A DNA stretch of 64,000 nt, from NCBI RefSeq assembly GCF_002979915.1, contig NZ_PCQA01000006.1, forward strand, positions 1-64,000, in the 5' to 3' direction. The translations under genes and the position numbers were made by a program. The notes beneath the pieces were generated by a model that saw nothing but the letters and a program-made list of their open reading frames with translations, had not been told where the DNA came from and searched no databases. The DNA is from Arthrobacter sp. MYb213 (GTDB lineage Bacteria > Actinomycetota > Actinomycetes > Actinomycetales > Micrococcaceae). Positions 17,534 to 27,702 of the stretch are shown here, in pieces (the first letter of the stretch is position 1; every line of letters starts with the position of its first letter).

Positions 17534-17553
17534 CTCCCAAGCGGGCTTGGGAG
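17534..17553. other. Stem-loop in soxG-purU gap (2)
   Basis: CTCCCAAG-CGGG-CTTGGGAG is a perfect 8-bp stem with a 4-nt loop, 18 bp beyond the soxG stop. No T-run follows on the minus strand, so full termination is doubtful. Between the two hairpins lies the palindrome GGTTGCAACC (17521-17530). Confidence 0.55.
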
Positions 17554-17571
17554 GTGGTGGTCGTTCTGTGG

Positions 17572-18192
17572 CTAGATTACCGGTTCCGAAGCAAACTCGT
17601 TCATTGCGTCGACCAGCCAATGCACCACATGCTCGGTGAATGATGCGCGTGGCATCAGGTACCAACCATTTTCGGTGGTGCGCCAGAGCAAGATGGGCAC
17701 GTTAGCCAGCGTGGTGGTGATGGCTTGGTTGACCGCAAAACTGCGTGGGTGCAGGTCTGCCGGGCAACTCTTGCGGAGCACCAAGGATGCTGCCTGCCCG
17801 GTGAGCTCAAGCACCGTACGGTTTGCCGACAGGTCGGTGACTTGGCCTTCATGCTCAGCCAAGGCAGCTTCCAAGGTGGGGCTCAGATCTTCGCCGGCGG
17901 CGTTGAAGACCGAAAATTCATCCGGTCCCAACCAGAGCACCGCGGTGCCTGACACCTCTCCGGCTACCTGGCCTACCTTTTCCGGCAAGCCCACACCGGT
18001 AGCCTGTGCCAACGCTTGATGGCCAGCACTGCCCGGAACCGCACGCAGCGAGACTTGGGTAGCGAAAGCAATCTCGCGTAATGCGACGGCACGTGCTCCG
18101 GTAACGGTGGCTGCGGCCATGAGCTGGTCGAGGTGCGCTGCCGGTGAGCGGCGTAGCTCGGTGGTTGATTCGATAACACTGTGCTTAGCCAT
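17572..18192 (-). CDS. soxG: Sarcosine oxidase gamma subunit
   Basis: This 206-residue protein is the gamma subunit of heterotetrameric sarcosine oxidase. It is the least conserved subunit, and the assignment rests on size, GcvT-like fold hints ([32 protein letters not shown]) and operon position. The motif WLGPDEF is typical of SoxG. Its ATG overlaps the end of soxA by 8 bp, so translation is coupled. It has no cofactor site of its own and is thought to stabilise the alpha-beta assembly. Confidence 0.9.
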   Translation of the reverse strand: MAKHSVIESTTELRRSPAAHLDQLMAAATVTGARAVALREIAFATQVSLRAVPGSAGHQALAQATGVGLPEKVGQVAGEVSGTAVLWLGPDEFSVFNAAGEDLSPTLEAALAEHEGQVTDLSANRTVLELTGQAASLVLRKSCPADLHPRSFAVNQAITTTLANVPILLWRTTENGWYLMPRASFTEHVVHWLVDAMNEFASEPVI

Positions 18193-21088
18193 CTCGGCGG
18201 CTGCCTTCCGGATCGTAGAGGACGGTTTCTGAGACCACCACGTCGACCAGCTGGCCGCCGTATGGGGTTTTGAGCACTTCGCCGATGCGATTGCGCCCGT
18301 TCTTGATCAGTGCCAGGCCAAAGGTGCGGCCCAGTGCTGGGGAGTTGTAGGAGCTGGTGACCCAGCCTTCCATCGGGGTGATCCCGTTTTCGCTCAGCGC
18401 CTGCGCGGACACGAGGGCCGCGCCTTCTGGCAATCGCAGGGACTTGTCCACCGGCAACACGGAGACCAACTGCTTGCGGTCCTCGCGCTGATTATCTTGG
18501 CGGCTAAAGGAACGATTACCAATGAAGTCCTTGAGCTTGGAAACAACCCATTCCATGCCGGCATCCTGCGGGGTCACCGTGCCGTCGGTGTCCTGCCCGA
18601 CGATGATGAAACCCTTCTCGGCGCGCAGCACGTGCATGGTTTCGGTGCCGTACGGGGTGATGTTGAATTCCTGACCGGCGGCGTACACCGCTTCCCAGGT
18701 GCGCAATCCGTACCAGCTTGGCACCGCGATTTCGAAGGCTAATTCACCGGAGAAGGAGATTCGGCTGACCCGGGCCGGGGTGCCGTTCTCCAAGGTGGTG
18801 TCCACAAAGGCCATGAATTTGAATGCCTCGTTGGAGACGTCCAGGTTCGGGGCCAGCTTGGCGATCACCTTGCGGGAGTTCGGGCCAACCACCGCAACGG
18901 TGGCCAGTTGCTCGGTGACCGAGGTGAAGACGACATCTAGTTCAGGCCATTCGGTCTGCGCCCATTCTTCCATCCAGTCCAGCACGTCTGCGGCGCCACC
19001 GGTGGTGGTGTGCAGCAAGAAACGGTCCTCGGCCAGACGCAGGGTCACCCCGTCGTCGAAGATCATGCCGTCGGCCTTGCACATGACACCGTAGCGGCCC
19101 ATGCCAACCTTCAGCTTGGAGTAGCCGTTGGTGTAGATGCGGTTGAGGAATTCTGCTGCGTCCTTGCCCCGGATCTCAATTTTGCCCAGTGTGCTGGCGT
19201 CGAGCATGCCCACCGATTCGCGTACCGCGGCGCATTCACGGTACACCGCTTCATCCATGGTTTCACCGGCCTGTGGGTAGTACCAGGGGCGCTTCCACTG
19301 ACCCACATCTTCAAATTCTGCGCCCTGGTCAAGGTGCCAGGAGTGCATCGCGGTGATGCGAGCAGGGTCGAGCAGTTGACCGCGGTTACGCCCGGCAAGT
19401 GCCACGAAGGACACCGGGGTGTAGGGGGCGCGGAAGGTGGTGGTGCCGATTTCTGCAGGGTTTTCGATACCTAGTACCGCGGCGATCACGCCGATCGCTG
19501 CCACGCCGGAGGTTTTGCCCTGGTCGTTAGCGGTGGAGATCGAGGTGTAACGCTTCACGTGTTCTACCGAGCGCATGCCGGCCCCGGTGGAGCGCAGCAC
19601 CTCGGCGACGGTCTGGTCGCGTTGCAGGTCCACGAAGTGGAATTTGTAGTGCACCGCGTCTTCGCCGTGGCGTGAGGCGATCAGCCACACCGGGCGGGTT
19701 TCACCGAGTGTTTCCTCGATGGCTTGGGGAATACGCGCGACGGTGTCAAAACCTGCTTTGCTAGCTGCCGCCGCACCGGCGCTGGCACCGGTAGATAGTG
19801 CGCCGGCGGTATCGAAGCGTCCGGTGAGTGAACCGGCTAGGTGCTGGTTAGCCACCGCGGTATCCGGGAGGAAGGCGTGCACGGTGGTATCCCAGACGAG
19901 CTTGCCCTGACGCTGGGAGTGCAGGTGCACTACCGGGTTGAAGCCGCCGGAAATCGCTAGGGTATCGGCTTCGAAGCGGGTAGCCTCACCGATGTTGTTC
20001 TGTGCATCCAGGCTTGCCACCCAGGCGGCGGACAGTTCGCCGTTACTTCCGGCGTCGGTGTCCACGATGACCGATCCGGTGAGCACTCGCACGCCGGCGC
20101 CAACCGCTTCCGCGGCGGCAACCGAGACGTTTTCACGGGCATCGATGACCGCAACCACCGAACCGCTGGAAGCCAACTCGGTCACCAGTGGGTATACCGA
20201 GTCATTGGTGGTGGCCACCAAGATCTGCTGGCCAACCCGGACACCGTAACGGTTCAGGTAGGAACGCACCGAACCGGCAAGCATAATGCCTGGGCGGTCG
20301 TTGTTCTCAAAGACCATCGGGCGTTCGTGTGCGCCGGTGGCGAGCACGATTTGGCCTGCGCGAATATGCCAGACGCGTTCACGTGACACACCGTCGGCGG
20401 CAGCCGCATCGAGGTGTGCGGTACGGCGCTGCACGGCGATCACGTAGTTCGCATCATAGCTACCCAGTACGGTGGTGTGCTGCAGGTGAGTGGTCTCTTC
20501 GGCCGCCGCTAGTTCTGCGGTGGTCTGCACAACCCAGTCCCGAGCATCCATGCCGTCGATCCGCTCATCAGCCGCATCAAGTAACCGGCCGCCGGCTTCG
20601 TGACGCTCGTCGAGCAGCATCACTCGGGCTCCGCTACGCGATGCTTCGCGGGCTGCGGCTAGGCCGGCCGGGCCTGAGCCCACAACGAGCACATCGGTGT
20701 GCACATGTACGTGGTCGTAGTAGGCCTCATCCTTGCGTGGATCCATGGTGCCCAAGCCAGACAGTGTGCGGGCGCTGAGCCCATTAACCGCGGTGACCAC
20801 GGGAGCTGCCAGCATCGATTCGCCGACGTCCTTGGCGTGACGGGCGTTCACGTGGACCAGCGCGTTTGGCTCTTCCACCCCAGCTGCAAAGATGCCACGT
20901 GGGCGCTTGAGGTAGAGCGAGTCCCCCACCCGGCGGATGCCGGAGGCGAGCATGGCGCTAGCTAGGCTGTCACCACGTAGCGCTGCCAGTGGCTGTTCGT
21001 TGAGGGTGACGTCGAGTTTTTCCTCGAAGTTCACTCGGGCGCCGGCAGCCTGCGCGGCGTCCAAGCGGTATGAACCGGTGTTGCTCAT
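18185..21088 (-). CDS. soxA: Sarcosine oxidase alpha subunit
   Basis: This 967-residue protein is the large subunit of heterotetrameric sarcosine oxidase. It has an N-terminal ferredoxin-like domain, an NAD(H)-binding flavoprotein-fold domain with [12 protein letters not shown] at ~135, and a C-terminal GcvT-type folate-binding domain (from about residue 590; [13 protein letters not shown] and GEVL near the end). It transfers the methyl-derived formaldehyde to THF, giving 5,10-methylene-THF. The start overlaps soxD by 4 bp (ATGA). Length and domain order match the family. Confidence 0.96.
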   Translation of the reverse strand: MSNTGSYRLDAAQAAGARVNFEEKLDVTLNEQPLAALRGDSLASAMLASGIRRVGDSLYLKRPRGIFAAGVEEPNALVHVNARHAKDVGESMLAAPVVTAVNGLSARTLSGLGTMDPRKDEAYYDHVHVHTDVLVVGSGPAGLAAAREASRSGARVMLLDERHEAGGRLLDAADERIDGMDARDWVVQTTAELAAAEETTHLQHTTVLGSYDANYVIAVQRRTAHLDAAAADGVSRERVWHIRAGQIVLATGAHERPMVFENNDRPGIMLAGSVRSYLNRYGVRVGQQILVATTNDSVYPLVTELASSGSVVAVIDARENVSVAAAEAVGAGVRVLTGSVIVDTDAGSNGELSAAWVASLDAQNNIGEATRFEADTLAISGGFNPVVHLHSQRQGKLVWDTTVHAFLPDTAVANQHLAGSLTGRFDTAGALSTGASAGAAAASKAGFDTVARIPQAIEETLGETRPVWLIASRHGEDAVHYKFHFVDLQRDQTVAEVLRSTGAGMRSVEHVKRYTSISTANDQGKTSGVAAIGVIAAVLGIENPAEIGTTTFRAPYTPVSFVALAGRNRGQLLDPARITAMHSWHLDQGAEFEDVGQWKRPWYYPQAGETMDEAVYRECAAVRESVGMLDASTLGKIEIRGKDAAEFLNRIYTNGYSKLKVGMGRYGVMCKADGMIFDDGVTLRLAEDRFLLHTTTGGAADVLDWMEEWAQTEWPELDVVFTSVTEQLATVAVVGPNSRKVIAKLAPNLDVSNEAFKFMAFVDTTLENGTPARVSRISFSGELAFEIAVPSWYGLRTWEAVYAAGQEFNITPYGTETMHVLRAEKGFIIVGQDTDGTVTPQDAGMEWVVSKLKDFIGNRSFSRQDNQREDRKQLVSVLPVDKSLRLPEGAALVSAQALSENGITPMEGWVTSSYNSPALGRTFGLALIKNGRNRIGEVLKTPYGGQLVDVVVSETVLYDPEGSRRDG

Positions 21089-21384
21089 CGGGTGCCTCCG
21101 TCGGTGCTTTGTAGTGCCGGGCGTTCTTCGCCGGCTCGGTAAATGGCTTTGAATTCATAGGTGACGGTGTCGCGCAGGGCGTTGAACCACTTGCGGCAAC
21201 CCATTGCGTGAACCCACCGTTCGGCGTTGATGCCCTTGGGATTCTTGCGGTAGAACAGGAACTGAGCCCATTCCTTATCGCTGAGCGCATGGGGGTCCGC
21301 CGGGTAGGCGACGTGCGCCTGTCCCCCGAACTTAAATTCTGTTTCATTGCGTGGCCCGCAGTTTGGGCAGTCAATCAGCATCAT
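21085..21384 (-). CDS. soxD: Sarcosine oxidase delta subunit
   Basis: This 99-residue zinc-binding subunit of sarcosine oxidase has its four zinc ligands at the expected positions: Cys6 and Cys9 (DCPNCG), His59 and Cys63 (WVHAMGC). This agrees with the crystal structures of heterotetrameric sarcosine oxidase. GGGGAA precedes the ATG. It lies 18 bp after soxB and overlaps soxA by 4 bp, the standard soxBDA order. Confidence 0.95.
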   Translation of the reverse strand: MMLIDCPNCGPRNETEFKFGGQAHVAYPADPHALSDKEWAQFLFYRKNPKGINAERWVHAMGCRKWFNALRDTVTYEFKAIYRAGEERPALQSTDGGTR

Positions 21385-21402
21385 GAGTTGGTTCCCCTAT
21401 TC

Positions 21403-22620
21403 TTAGTGGGCCACGGCTGCGGCGCCGTGTTCGTCGATGAGGTGGCCGGTTTCGAAGCGTTCCAGCGCGAACGGTGCGTTCAGCTTGTGTGGCTCGTCGT
21501 TGGCGATGGTGTGAGCGAAGGTCCAACCGGCACCCGGGGTGCCCTTGAACCCGCCGGTGCCCCAACCGCAGTTGACGTAGAGGTTCTCAACCGGGGTCTT
21601 GGAAATAATCGGCGAGGCATCCATGGTGGTGTCCACAATGCCGCCCCAGGTGCGTAGTACGTGGGCTCGGGCGAAGATCGGGAAGAGCTCGACGGAAGCT
21701 GCCATCTGCTCTTCGATCACGTGGAACGCGCCGCGCTGGCCGTAACCGTTGTAGGAGTCGATGCCCGCACCCATAACTAGTTCTCCCTTATGTGCTTGGG
21801 AAACGTAGACGTGAATGTGGTTGGACATGACCACCGTAGGGTGGACCGGTTCGAAGAGTTCGGAGACCAGTGCCTGCAGTGGGTGGGACTGGATCGGAAG
21901 ATCCACGCCGGCCATCTCTGCCACCACCGAGGAGTGGCCTGCACTGGCCAAGGCGACCTTGCCGGCCAGGATGGTGCCACGGTTGGTTTTCACCCCGGTG
22001 ACCTTATTGCCGTCCTTGATAATTCCAGTGACTTCACAGTTCTGGATCAGGTCTACGCCCATCTCGTTGCATTTACGAGCGAAGGCCCAAGCCACGTGGT
22101 CGTGCTTGGCAATGCCCGCACGTGGCTGCCAGGTGGCACCCATGACCGGGTAACGGATATCGTCACTGGTATTGATGATCGGGCAAGCTTCCTTGACCTG
22201 ATCTGGGGTCAGCCATTCGGCGTCGACACCGTTGAGCTGGTTCGCTTCAACCCGGCGCACCGACTCGCGGACGTCTCCGAGGGTGTGGGCCAAATTCATT
22301 ACTCCGCGCTGGGAGAAGAGGAAGTCGTACTCCAGCTCTTCGGGTAGCTGCTCCCAGAGCTTCAGAGAGTGCTCGTAAATACCTGCCGATTCATCCCACA
22401 GGTAGTTCGAACGAATGATGGTGGTGTTGCGGGCCATGTTGCCGCCAGCCAGCCAGCCTTTTTCCAACACGGCAATGTTGGTCATGCCGTGGTTCTTGGC
22501 TAGGTAGTAAGCGGTGGCCAGTCCATGTCCGCCACCGCCAACAATCACAGCGTCATAGGATTTTTTCGGGTCCGGATTGTTCCAGAGGAATTCTGGGTGT
22601 TCAGGTAGCAAGTCAGCCAT
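21403..22620 (-). CDS. soxB: Sarcosine oxidase beta subunit
   Basis: This 405-residue catalytic subunit oxidises the N-methyl group of sarcosine at FAD, with electrons passing to covalent FMN and then to oxygen, giving hydrogen peroxide. The FAD motif [16 protein letters not shown] is at residues 25-40. The FMN-linking histidine is exactly at position 173 ([12 protein letters not shown]), the number reported for Corynebacterium/Arthrobacter-type enzymes. It lies 2 bp after glyA and 18 bp before soxD. No catalase gene is in the window to deal with the peroxide. Confidence 0.96.
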   Translation of the reverse strand: MADLLPEHPEFLWNNPDPKKSYDAVIVGGGGHGLATAYYLAKNHGMTNIAVLEKGWLAGGNMARNTTIIRSNYLWDESAGIYEHSLKLWEQLPEELEYDFLFSQRGVMNLAHTLGDVRESVRRVEANQLNGVDAEWLTPDQVKEACPIINTSDDIRYPVMGATWQPRAGIAKHDHVAWAFARKCNEMGVDLIQNCEVTGIIKDGNKVTGVKTNRGTILAGKVALASAGHSSVVAEMAGVDLPIQSHPLQALVSELFEPVHPTVVMSNHIHVYVSQAHKGELVMGAGIDSYNGYGQRGAFHVIEEQMAASVELFPIFARAHVLRTWGGIVDTTMDASPIISKTPVENLYVNCGWGTGGFKGTPGAGWTFAHTIANDEPHKLNAPFALERFETGHLIDEHGAAAVAH

Positions 22621-22622
22621 GA

Positions 22623-23939
22623 TTATTCTCCGATCTTCGGCAGATTTGGGTAGAGCGGGTGAGCGTCAGCCAGAGCGGTGACGCGAGATTTGAGGGCCGG
22701 AAGTGCGGCGGTATTGCCATCAGCGCCAGCAATCAAGGTCTGCGCAATAATCTCCGCAACCTCAACAAACGCAGCCTCAGAAAAACCACGAGTCGCCAAC
22801 GCCGGAGTACCAATACGCAAACCCGAAGTAGTCATCGGCGGACGAGGATCAAACGGCACCGAATTACGATTCACCGTAATCTCCACCTGAGCCAACAAAT
22901 CCTCACCCTGCTGACCATCAAGCTCCGAGTTACGCAGATCAACCAACACCAGGTGCACATCAGTACCACCGGTCAACACACTAATACCCTTAGCCGCAAC
23001 ATCCGCCTGAGTCAGACGCTCAGCAAGAATCTTTGCACCAGCCAAGGTGCGCTCCTGGCGCTCCTTAAACTCCGGAGTACCAGCAATCTTGAACGCCACA
23101 GCCTTACCAGCGATCACATGCTCCAACGGACCACCCTGCTGACCAGGGAACACCGCAGAATTCAACTTCTTCGCAATATCCGCATCATTGGACAAGATAA
23201 TGCCGCCACGAGGACCAGCAAGAGTCTTATGCGTAGTGGAAGTGACCACATGCGCATGTGGTACTGGCGAAGGATGCAACCCTGCTGCGACCAGACCAGC
23301 GAAGTGCGCCATATCCACGAACAAGTACGCGCCGACCTTGTCAGCGATCTCGCGGAAGCGCTTGAAGTCCAACTGGCGTGGGTAAGCAGACCAACCAGCA
23401 ACGATCATCTTCGGCTGGTGCTCCACTGCGAGGCGTTCCACCTCATCCATGTCCACCTCATAGGTGTTCTCATCCACACCATAAGGAACGATGTTGAACA
23501 AGCGCCCCGAGAAGTTCAGCTTCATCCCGTGAGTCAAGTGACCACCATGAGCCAGGTTCAAACCCAGCACGGTATCGCCCGGACGGACCAATGCGTGATA
23601 CACCGACGCGTTAGCCTGGGCACCGGAGTGAGGCTGCACGTTAGCGAACTTCGCACCAAACAGGTCCTTCAGACGCTCAATAGCCAACGTCTCAACAACG
23701 TCAACTTCCTCGCAGCCGCCGTAGTAACGGCGGCCTGGGTAACCCTCGGCATACTTATTAGTCAGTACCGAACCTTGGGCCTGCATTACTGCCTGCGCCG
23801 TGTGGTTCTCCGAAGCGATCATTTCCAGACCACGCTGCTGACGAGCCAACTCGGCATCGATACGCTGCGCAATCTCAGGATCTAAGGTCCCAAGGTCCTC
23901 GGTCAGCGATGTCGCTGCAAGAGAGGTAGCTAAAGTCAT
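22623..23939 (-). CDS. glyA: Serine hydroxymethyltransferase
   Basis: This 438-residue PLP enzyme interconverts serine and glycine with THF. Here, glycine and methylene-THF, the two products of sarcosine oxidase, can be joined into serine. The PLP lysine is in [15 protein letters not shown] and the active-site tyrosine motif [13 protein letters not shown] is present. It is the first gene of the sox operon, with a GntR regulator divergent to it, so it is probably a catabolic copy in addition to a housekeeping glyA elsewhere. A long antisense frame covering it is not credible as a gene. Confidence 0.95.
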   Translation of the reverse strand: MTLATSLAATSLTEDLGTLDPEIAQRIDAELARQQRGLEMIASENHTAQAVMQAQGSVLTNKYAEGYPGRRYYGGCEEVDVVETLAIERLKDLFGAKFANVQPHSGAQANASVYHALVRPGDTVLGLNLAHGGHLTHGMKLNFSGRLFNIVPYGVDENTYEVDMDEVERLAVEHQPKMIVAGWSAYPRQLDFKRFREIADKVGAYLFVDMAHFAGLVAAGLHPSPVPHAHVVTSTTHKTLAGPRGGIILSNDADIAKKLNSAVFPGQQGGPLEHVIAGKAVAFKIAGTPEFKERQERTLAGAKILAERLTQADVAAKGISVLTGGTDVHLVLVDLRNSELDGQQGEDLLAQVEITVNRNSVPFDPRPPMTTSGLRIGTPALATRGFSEAAFVEVAEIIAQTLIAGADGNTAALPALKSRVTALADAHPLYPNLPKIGE

Positions 23940-23972
23940 GACTCATTCCTAAATGTATGAATTGCCGACAAC

Positions 23973-23982
23973 TGATATATCA
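23973..23982. promoter_or_regulatory. Candidate GntR operator before glyA-sox
   Basis: TGATATATCA is a perfect 10-bp palindrome 33 bp before the glyA start. It overlaps a TTGATA hexamer on the minus strand that could be a -35 box. AT-rich palindromes of this size are typical FadR-subfamily targets. Confidence 0.45.
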
Positions 23983-24030
23983 ATCTGCTTCTCACTGTAT
24001 GATGGAAGTCACAGCCCGGTCAATGAGTTA

Positions 24031-24047
24031 GTCGAAATTACTTCGAC
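24031..24047. promoter_or_regulatory. Second candidate operator in the glyA-GntR gap
   Basis: GTCGAA-N5-TTCGAC, 43 bp before the GntR gene start, is a perfect 6-bp inverted repeat and could serve autoregulation. Confidence 0.35.
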
Positions 24048-24090
24048 AGGTAACAAACGGACAGAATAAAGCAAAGGCAGCAGACACGTA

Positions 24091-24750
24091 ATGACCACGA
24101 CAGCACAGCTCGTTAGCAGTAGTGAATCTCTGGCCGAACGCGCATACCTTGTCCTTCGTGATCGTCTGATCATGATGGACATCGCCCCTGGCGAACCCAT
24201 CAATGAGGGGCAACTAGTTGATGAACTGGGCATCGGACGCACGCCACTTCGCGAGGCGCTCAAGCGGCTAGAAGTAGATCACCTGGTGCAGTCTTACCCG
24301 CGACGAGGCACCTTTGCGACCCGAGTGGACATCACCGAATTGGCCGCCATTACCGAAGTTCGCAAGGCGTTAGAGCCACTCGCTGCGCAGAAAGCTGCGA
24401 ATCTTCGCGGCGGAATCGTTCGCGCCGAAATACAAACAACAGTTGATGCCGTCGGATCATTGGGTTCACACACCGCGCGCCGAGAACTCATGGAAAACGA
24501 TCTTGAAGTACACCGACTCATCTACCGCGCGGCCGGCAACCACCATCTAGAAGAGACGCTGATCCGTCTAGACAATCTGGCTACAAGAATTTGGTGCATG
24601 GCACTTGATCGTTTGCCGACGGTAGAAGAACATATTTCAGAACACGCTAGCTTGCTTCAGGTAATCCTGGATGGGGATGCGCACGCAGCTAAAGAGTTAG
24701 CACTGGAGCACATCGTGCATTTTGAAGAGTCGGTGCGCGCGGTTCTCTAA
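24091..24750 (+). CDS. GntR-family (FadR/FCD) regulator
   Basis: This 219-residue regulator has an N-terminal winged helix (ERAYLVLRDRLIMMDIAPG; LGIGRTPLREALKRLE) and a C-terminal all-helical FCD ligand domain. The FCD metal/ligand residues are suggested by ENDLEVHRLIYRAAGNHHL and EHASLLQVILDGD. It is divergent from glyA-sox with a 151-bp gap containing two palindromes, so control of the sarcosine/one-carbon operon is likely. Sarcosine, glycine or a related metabolite is a reasonable ligand guess but is not visible in the sequence. A strong hairpin follows the stop. Confidence 0.88.
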   Translation: MTTTAQLVSSSESLAERAYLVLRDRLIMMDIAPGEPINEGQLVDELGIGRTPLREALKRLEVDHLVQSYPRRGTFATRVDITELAAITEVRKALEPLAAQKAANLRGGIVRAEIQTTVDAVGSLGSHTARRELMENDLEVHRLIYRAAGNHHLEETLIRLDNLATRIWCMALDRLPTVEEHISEHASLLQVILDGDAHAAKELALEHIVHFEESVRAVL

Positions 24751-24770
24751 AGAGCGAATCTCCAACTCCC

Positions 24771-24803
24771 CAAGGGACTCACCTCCATGAGGTGGGTCCC
24801 TTG
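24771..24803 (+). terminator. Terminator after GntR gene
   Basis: CAAGGGACTCACCTC pairs with GAGGTGGGTCCCTTG (one G-T pair) around a 3-nt loop, 20 bp beyond the stop. The T-run is weak. Confidence 0.7.
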
Positions 24804-24903
24804 CCGTTTGTGACCACCCGCCTCAGCGTGCACAGTGAGAAGCGCTGATCCCGGCCGCGCAGCCATGCCGACCCAGTGGACCTTAGTCTTATTGCCTAAA
24901 AGC

Positions 24904-24932
24904 TTGACTGTGACCGACGCCACTGTCATGAT
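24904..24932 (+). promoter_or_regulatory. Predicted crnA promoter
   Basis: TTGACT (24904-24909), 17-bp spacer, CATGAT (24927-24932) fit a vegetative sigma promoter. It lies immediately before the tripartite operator and mirrors the arrangement at 27672. Confidence 0.6.
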
Positions 24933-24935
24933 TCA

Positions 24936-24962
24936 TTGCAACAGTGTTGCAGGTAACGCAAC
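24936..24962 (+). promoter_or_regulatory. Tripartite operator, copy A (crnA)
   Basis: TTGCAAC-AGT-GTTGCAG-GTAA-CGCAAC: an inverted pair plus a third half-site in the orientation of the first, 20 bp downstream. The same pattern with identical spacing recurs at 27703-27729. Three-half-site operators are known for IclR-family PcaU/PobR; an IclR gene lies at 30668. Confidence 0.7.
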
Positions 24963-25032
24963 CATCACTCCGGAATAAGACCACACACGCCTCGCTGGCA
25001 CTACCTGTGCTCCACGGGCCTAGGAGATCTCA

Positions 25033-25827
25033 ATGCATTCAGTATTCATCGACGAAATTGATGCCCAAACTTACGCCGAGCACGTGGCCCGAGCCGGATC
25101 GACAATTATCATCCCTGCGGGAGCCACCGAACAACACGGCCCCCACATGCCACTAGGCGTCGACGCGATGCTTTCACGGTCTATTGCCGGCGCCGTCGCC
25201 GAGAAGACCGGCGCACTTGTCGCGCCGGCACTGAGTTACGGATACAAATCTCAGCCGCGTTCCGGTGGTGGAAACCATCGCATTGGAACCACCAGCCTCG
25301 GCGGAAATTCGCTCAGCCAAATGGTTGATGATGTGGTCGCCTCATTTATCGCCCAGGGGTTCGAGAACGTTGTCATCCTTAACGGCCACTTCGAAAACTA
25401 CCAATTCATCTACGAGGGCCTAGACAATGCGGTCGCTCGAAGCAGGGCCTCCGGCTCCTCAGCTCGCGCAGTCCTTCTTTCCTATTGGGACTTCGTCGAT
25501 GAGGACACGCTTTCCAAGGTTTTCCCCGACGGGTTCCTCGGATGGGATATAGAGCACGGCGGAATTCTAGAAACTTCGCTCATGCTGTTACTGCATCCAA
25601 CGTTGGTCAACATGGATCGAGTCATCGATCATCCCCCTGCACAACTAACCACCTACGATGTCTTCCCCGAAGATCCCTCGCGTACCCCACCCAGTGGCTG
25701 CCTCTCATCTGCTAAAGGTGCCACCGCCGAACGTGGTGAATTGCTTTTCACGACGGTGACCACGCAGGTTGCCGATGCGCTCAAGAGCGAATTGTTGCTT
25801 GGCGATATCACCTTGGAGGTGAACTAA
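25033..25827 (+). CDS. crnA: Creatininase (creatinine amidohydrolase)
   Basis: This 264-residue metalloenzyme opens creatinine to creatine (EC 3.5.2.10). The metal ligands of Pseudomonas creatininase (Glu34, His36, Asp45, His120, Glu122) are all present with a one-residue offset: Glu33 and His35 in GATEQHGPH, Asp44 in LGVDAML, His119 and Glu121 in NGHFEN. The regions YGYKSQ, SGGGNH, SYWDFV and GFLGWDIEHGG also match the true creatininase rather than the broader family. GGAG precedes the ATG. It is followed 1 bp later by a BCCT transporter gene, whose GGAGG lies inside crnA. Confidence 0.95.
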   Translation: MHSVFIDEIDAQTYAEHVARAGSTIIIPAGATEQHGPHMPLGVDAMLSRSIAGAVAEKTGALVAPALSYGYKSQPRSGGGNHRIGTTSLGGNSLSQMVDDVVASFIAQGFENVVILNGHFENYQFIYEGLDNAVARSRASGSSARAVLLSYWDFVDEDTLSKVFPDGFLGWDIEHGGILETSLMLLLHPTLVNMDRVIDHPPAQLTTYDVFPEDPSRTPPSGCLSSAKGATAERGELLFTTVTTQVADALKSELLLGDITLEVN

Positions 25828-25828
25828 C

Positions 25829-27553
25829 ATGTCATTGGACAAAGCAACTCCCCAAGGCGTCGATAACGCCAAGTCCCAGGAAGAGCCGGTAGAACTTCCA
25901 CGTTTCATGGGACGGCATATTCCGCCGATAGATCGTTTACTGATCCGGGTTATTCCACCGGTACTCATCGTTGCCGTCATGATCTGGGTACTTGGTAACC
26001 CAGAGGCTGCTTCCGCCACAATCTCGAAGATGCGCACTTTTGTGACCGGTAAATTTACCTGGCTATTCGTCCTCTACTCGGTATTTACGGTTGGCGTATG
26101 CGTCTGGTTATCCGTCAGTCGCGTAGGAAAGATTCGCCTTGGCGGACCCAAAGCAAAACCACAGCACAGCAAATTCGCCTGGTATTCAATGCTCTTCGCC
26201 TGCGGACAGGGAATTGGACTGATCTTCTGGTCAGTTGCCGAACCAATCATGTTGCGCGATGAAAATCCCGTCATCCCCGCGGGAGCCAACGGTGGCGGAG
26301 AAGAAGGCGCCATCGTATGGACCTACTTCCACTGGGGTCTGACCGCTTGGGCGATGTACTGTGCGGTGGCCGTATGCCTGGCCTACTCACACCACAACCT
26401 AGGTAAGACTCTGACTTTCCGTGAGGCTACGGTTGACATTCTTCCGCGATGGTCCCGCCGCGGGGCCGGTGTTGTGGTCGAGCTACTGGCGATTATCGCC
26501 ACGGTACTTGGCCTGGCAACATCCTTCGGCTTTGCGGCCATGCAATTCTCTTCGGGGCTCTCTTCCTTTACCGGGCTGAGCGCTAGCCCCATGATGTGGT
26601 TCATGGTGATCTTGATCTTCGCCGGCATCACCTCCATCTCCGCCATCGTTGGAATCAATAAAGGCATGGCAAGAATTAGTGGGCTGAACTCAATTTTGAG
26701 TATTGTCTTGCTCGCCGCCGTGCTGATCTTCGGACCGTCGCTGTACATTATCTCGAATATGTCGCAGACCTTTGGAAGCTTCTTCACGAACTTTGCAAGT
26801 ATGAGTTTGTGGACCGATTCAGGCCTGGCAGCGACCACCATAGATAGCTGGCAAGATAGCTGGAATGGCTGGTGGACGGTATTTATCTGGTGCTGGGTCA
26901 TCGCGTTCTCACCATTCGTTGCCGGCTTCATTGCCCGAATTTCGCGCGGCCGCACCATCCGCGAATTCGTCCTGGGCGTCACCATCATCCCTTCTTTGAT
27001 CGTCATGGTCTGGGTAGCCATCATTGGCTCGGCTGCCATCTACTACGATGACCAGTCCAACCGCTCAATTAGTGATGCGGTAGCAGCGGATACTTCCTCA
27101 GGATTATTCGTCATGCTCGATTCGGTGCCGGTTATCGGCACCATCTTGCTAGTGATTGCCACGATCTTGGTTGCCACCTATTACGTCACCTCGCTGGACT
27201 CCGGAATTTATGCACTGAGCGAGTTCGTCTCCGCACCGGGTAAATCAGGCCCTGTCTTCCGCGTAGTCCTGGTACTTTCCGTGGCGACGGTGACCACCGT
27301 GTTGCTGACCATGGGAGGAACTGCGGTAGTCGATACCGTGCAAACCGGAACGATCATCGGCGCGTTCCCGTTCTCCTTCGTGATCATCTTGATGATCATC
27401 AACTTGATTCGCCGGCTACTTAAACGCGACAAGGCGATCAGGCAACTAGAGAAGGACATTAACAATCCAGATCCGTCCCTGGTCTTTGTCCCGGATCCCG
27501 ATGGTGAGGGGGCAATCCGCAAGACGGATCAGCATCCCGAAGCACAGTCCTAG
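25829..27553 (+). CDS. BCCT-family transporter, probably for creatinine/creatine
   Basis: This 574-residue betaine/carnitine/choline-type transporter has about twelve spans. The diagnostic loop in helix 3, GMGIG in betaine-type BetP, here reads GQGIGLIFWSVAEPIM. The helix-8 region reads FSPFVAGFIARISRGRT instead of WAPFVGIF. Substrate-loop changes and tight coupling to crnA (1-bp gap, shared promoter and operator) suggest uptake of creatinine or creatine; the substrate is inferred. The C-terminal tail is charged and lacks an obvious osmosensor helix. Compare the more BetP-like gene at 34934. Confidence 0.88.
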   Translation: MSLDKATPQGVDNAKSQEEPVELPRFMGRHIPPIDRLLIRVIPPVLIVAVMIWVLGNPEAASATISKMRTFVTGKFTWLFVLYSVFTVGVCVWLSVSRVGKIRLGGPKAKPQHSKFAWYSMLFACGQGIGLIFWSVAEPIMLRDENPVIPAGANGGGEEGAIVWTYFHWGLTAWAMYCAVAVCLAYSHHNLGKTLTFREATVDILPRWSRRGAGVVVELLAIIATVLGLATSFGFAAMQFSSGLSSFTGLSASPMMWFMVILIFAGITSISAIVGINKGMARISGLNSILSIVLLAAVLIFGPSLYIISNMSQTFGSFFTNFASMSLWTDSGLAATTIDSWQDSWNGWWTVFIWCWVIAFSPFVAGFIARISRGRTIREFVLGVTIIPSLIVMVWVAIIGSAAIYYDDQSNRSISDAVAADTSSGLFVMLDSVPVIGTILLVIATILVATYYVTSLDSGIYALSEFVSAPGKSGPVFRVVLVLSVATVTTVLLTMGGTAVVDTVQTGTIIGAFPFSFVIILMIINLIRRLLKRDKAIRQLEKDINNPDPSLVFVPDPDGEGAIRKTDQHPEAQS

Positions 27554-27575
27554 TACTTCGACACCCAAATAGATG

Positions 27576-27614
27576 AAGGCCGTGGCGCTTGAAAAACCGA
27601 GCTCCACGGCCTTT
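27576..27614 (+). terminator. Terminator after crnA-BCCT
   Basis: AAGGCCGTGG pairs with CCACGGCCTT around an 18-nt loop, followed by TTTG, 22 bp beyond the transporter stop. Confidence 0.8.
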
Positions 27615-27671
27615 GTCGGCTTAGTTCATTTTGAACTCGCAGCAATATTTCACTAAATCGACCTCACCTCT

Positions 27672-27700
27672 TGACAGTGAGCTGAGACACACATAATCTA
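27672..27700 (+). promoter_or_regulatory. Predicted creatinase promoter
   Basis: TTGACA (27672-27677), 17-bp spacer, TAATCT (27695-27700). CATAAT at 27693 with a 15-bp spacer is an alternative -10. The operator begins 3 bp after this box. Confidence 0.65.
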
Positions 27701-27702
27701 TT

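Noticed and set aside
22659-23885. 408-codon open frame on the plus strand antisense to glyA
   Set aside because: It lies wholly opposite a well-conserved gene, and its product is an Arg/Thr/His/Gln-rich sequence with no recognisable motif; it follows from the codon bias of glyA.
24009-24263. 84-codon minus-strand frame over the GntR start
   Set aside because: Covers the divergent promoter region and the winged-helix coding sequence; Ser/Arg-rich shadow.
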